From Acidobacteriota bacterium (lineage in GTDB: Bacteria; Acidobacteriota; Aminicenantia; UBA2199): DNA of 6,082 nt. The notes under the pieces are model-generated. The model saw nothing but the letters and a program-made list of their open reading frames with translations. It was not told where the DNA came from and did not search any database. The stretch lies in the NCBI GenBank assembly GCA_021817755.1, contig JAKAGC010000269.1, positions 1 to 6,082 of the forward strand, in the 5' to 3' direction. The stretch's first letter is position 1. Each line of letters opens with the position of its first letter. The translations under genes and the position numbers were made by a program. Positions 5,473 to 6,082 of this stretch are shown here, piece after piece.

Positions 5473-6082
5473 GTGAATACTAATAAAAAAAAGTTATCTA
5501 TTTCTGTTGTAATCATCAGCTTTAATTCTGAATCCTTCCTTGAAAAAAATCTCCACTCCCTTCTTGAACAAAGCTATCCCTTTACCTCAATTCTGGTTGT
5601 AGACAATGCATCTTCCGATCGCTCCACAGAAATTGTAAAATCCTTTCCTTTTCCTGTCCGCTCTATTGAACTACCTTCCAATATTGGATACGCCGCTGCG
5701 GCGAATCATGGAGTTCATCTTCTCTTATCTGAAGGAGCCGAGCTCATATTGGTAGCAAATTCGGATATTATACTCGATAGTTCCTTTAATAAGGAAACGA
5801 TTTCCATTTTTAATGAGAAGAATCATATCGGAATGCTTTCTCCCTTGATACTCCGGTTTGATAAGTTAACTGTGGATTCAGCAGGCCAGGAATGCTCACG
5901 GGCATTATATCCCGTAGAAAGAGGATATAATCAACCAAAAGAATTATTAAATTTGGACTCAAAAGATGTTTTTTCCGTTTGTGGGGCAGCCACCGTTTTT
6001 TCGCGGCAAGCTTTGGAGAAGCTTCAATTAAATAATCAGTATTATGACGAAGATTTTTTTATGTTTTGGGAAGATTTCGATA
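5473..6082 (+). CDS. Family 2 glycosyltransferase, 3' end outside window
   Basis: The frame is open from an upstream stop at 5440 to the right edge; 203 codons are visible from the GTG at 5473. This GTG gives a short basic lead (NTNKKKLS) into the GT-A Rossmann start SVVIISFNSESFLEKNL, and no ATG lies nearby; GTG at 5452 falls inside the inverted repeat and is less likely. Family 2 landmarks are VVDNASSDRS (42-51, nucleotide-sugar binding), SNIGYAAAANHG (69-80), ANSDI (95-99) at the metal-binding DXD position, the VCGAA acceptor-side motif and the DEDFFMFWEDFD end (192-203), typical of the rhamnosyltransferase/WbbL-like branch acting on lipopolysaccharide or exopolysaccharide. The enzyme transfers a sugar from a nucleotide donor at the cytoplasmic face of the inner membrane; donor and acceptor cannot be read here. 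No Shine-Dalgarno site or promoter is evident before it. It lies 123 nt after the SPT-like gene. Confidence 0.92.
   Translation, partial: MNTNKKKLSISVVIISFNSESFLEKNLHSLLEQSYPFTSILVVDNASSDRSTEIVKSFPFPVRSIELPSNIGYAAAANHGVHLLLSEGAELILVANSDIILDSSFNKETISIFNEKNHIGMLSPLILRFDKLTVDSAGQECSRALYPVERGYNQPKELLNLDSKDVFSVCGAATVFSRQALEKLQLNNQYYDEDFFMFWEDFD

Overview
The window comes from a low-GC (roughly 38% by eye) Gram-negative type bacterium. It encodes a lipoprotein with the coiled-coil plus TPR layout of YbgF/CpoB, two further exported proteins, a serine-palmitoyltransferase-like enzyme and a polysaccharide/lipid-type family 2 glycosyltransferase. No gene fixes the phylum. An uncultured lineage such as Aminicenantes/Acidobacteriota or another candidate phylum fits the mix, but this is a low-confidence guess. 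No mobile element, CRISPR array, tRNA or rRNA was seen.

Layout. Positions 1-1412 hold a minus-strand operon: a YbgF-like lipoprotein (1412-771), then, 14 nt later and with its own AGGAG ribosome site, an exported protein with a repeated beta-rich module that runs off the left edge. A divergent intergenic region (1413-1658) holds promoters facing both ways. On the plus strand follow a large cytoplasmic protein that appears to be a chain of ACT/ferredoxin-like modules (best start 1659, end 3506), a small exported protein resembling a cysteine-free DsbD N-terminal domain (3565-4053), an alpha-oxoamine synthase most like bacterial serine palmitoyltransferase (4168-5349), and the first 203 codons of a GT2 glycosyltransferase (5473 to the right edge, GTG start). 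The gap before the glycosyltransferase contains a perfect 12-bp inverted repeat enclosing a second 9-bp hairpin.

The most distinctive signal is regulatory. Each gene that begins a transcription unit (1412 minus, 1659 plus, 3565 plus) has an exact TTGACA box, a 17-nt spacer and a -10-like hexamer ending only 6-9 nt before its ATG, so the predicted mRNAs are leaderless or nearly so. The downstream genes starting at 756 (minus) and 4168 (plus) instead have Shine-Dalgarno sites. This pattern also moves the start of the large ACT-like protein 27 codons in from the longest reading frame.

Functionally the left operon is cell-envelope related. The right-hand pair (SPT-like enzyme, glycosyltransferase) suggests sphingolipid-type or other lipid synthesis and surface glycan assembly. 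The ACT-like protein has no attached catalytic domain and its role is unknown. The best candidates for something undescribed are this protein, the leaderless-promoter arrangement and the nested palindrome at 5374-5466.
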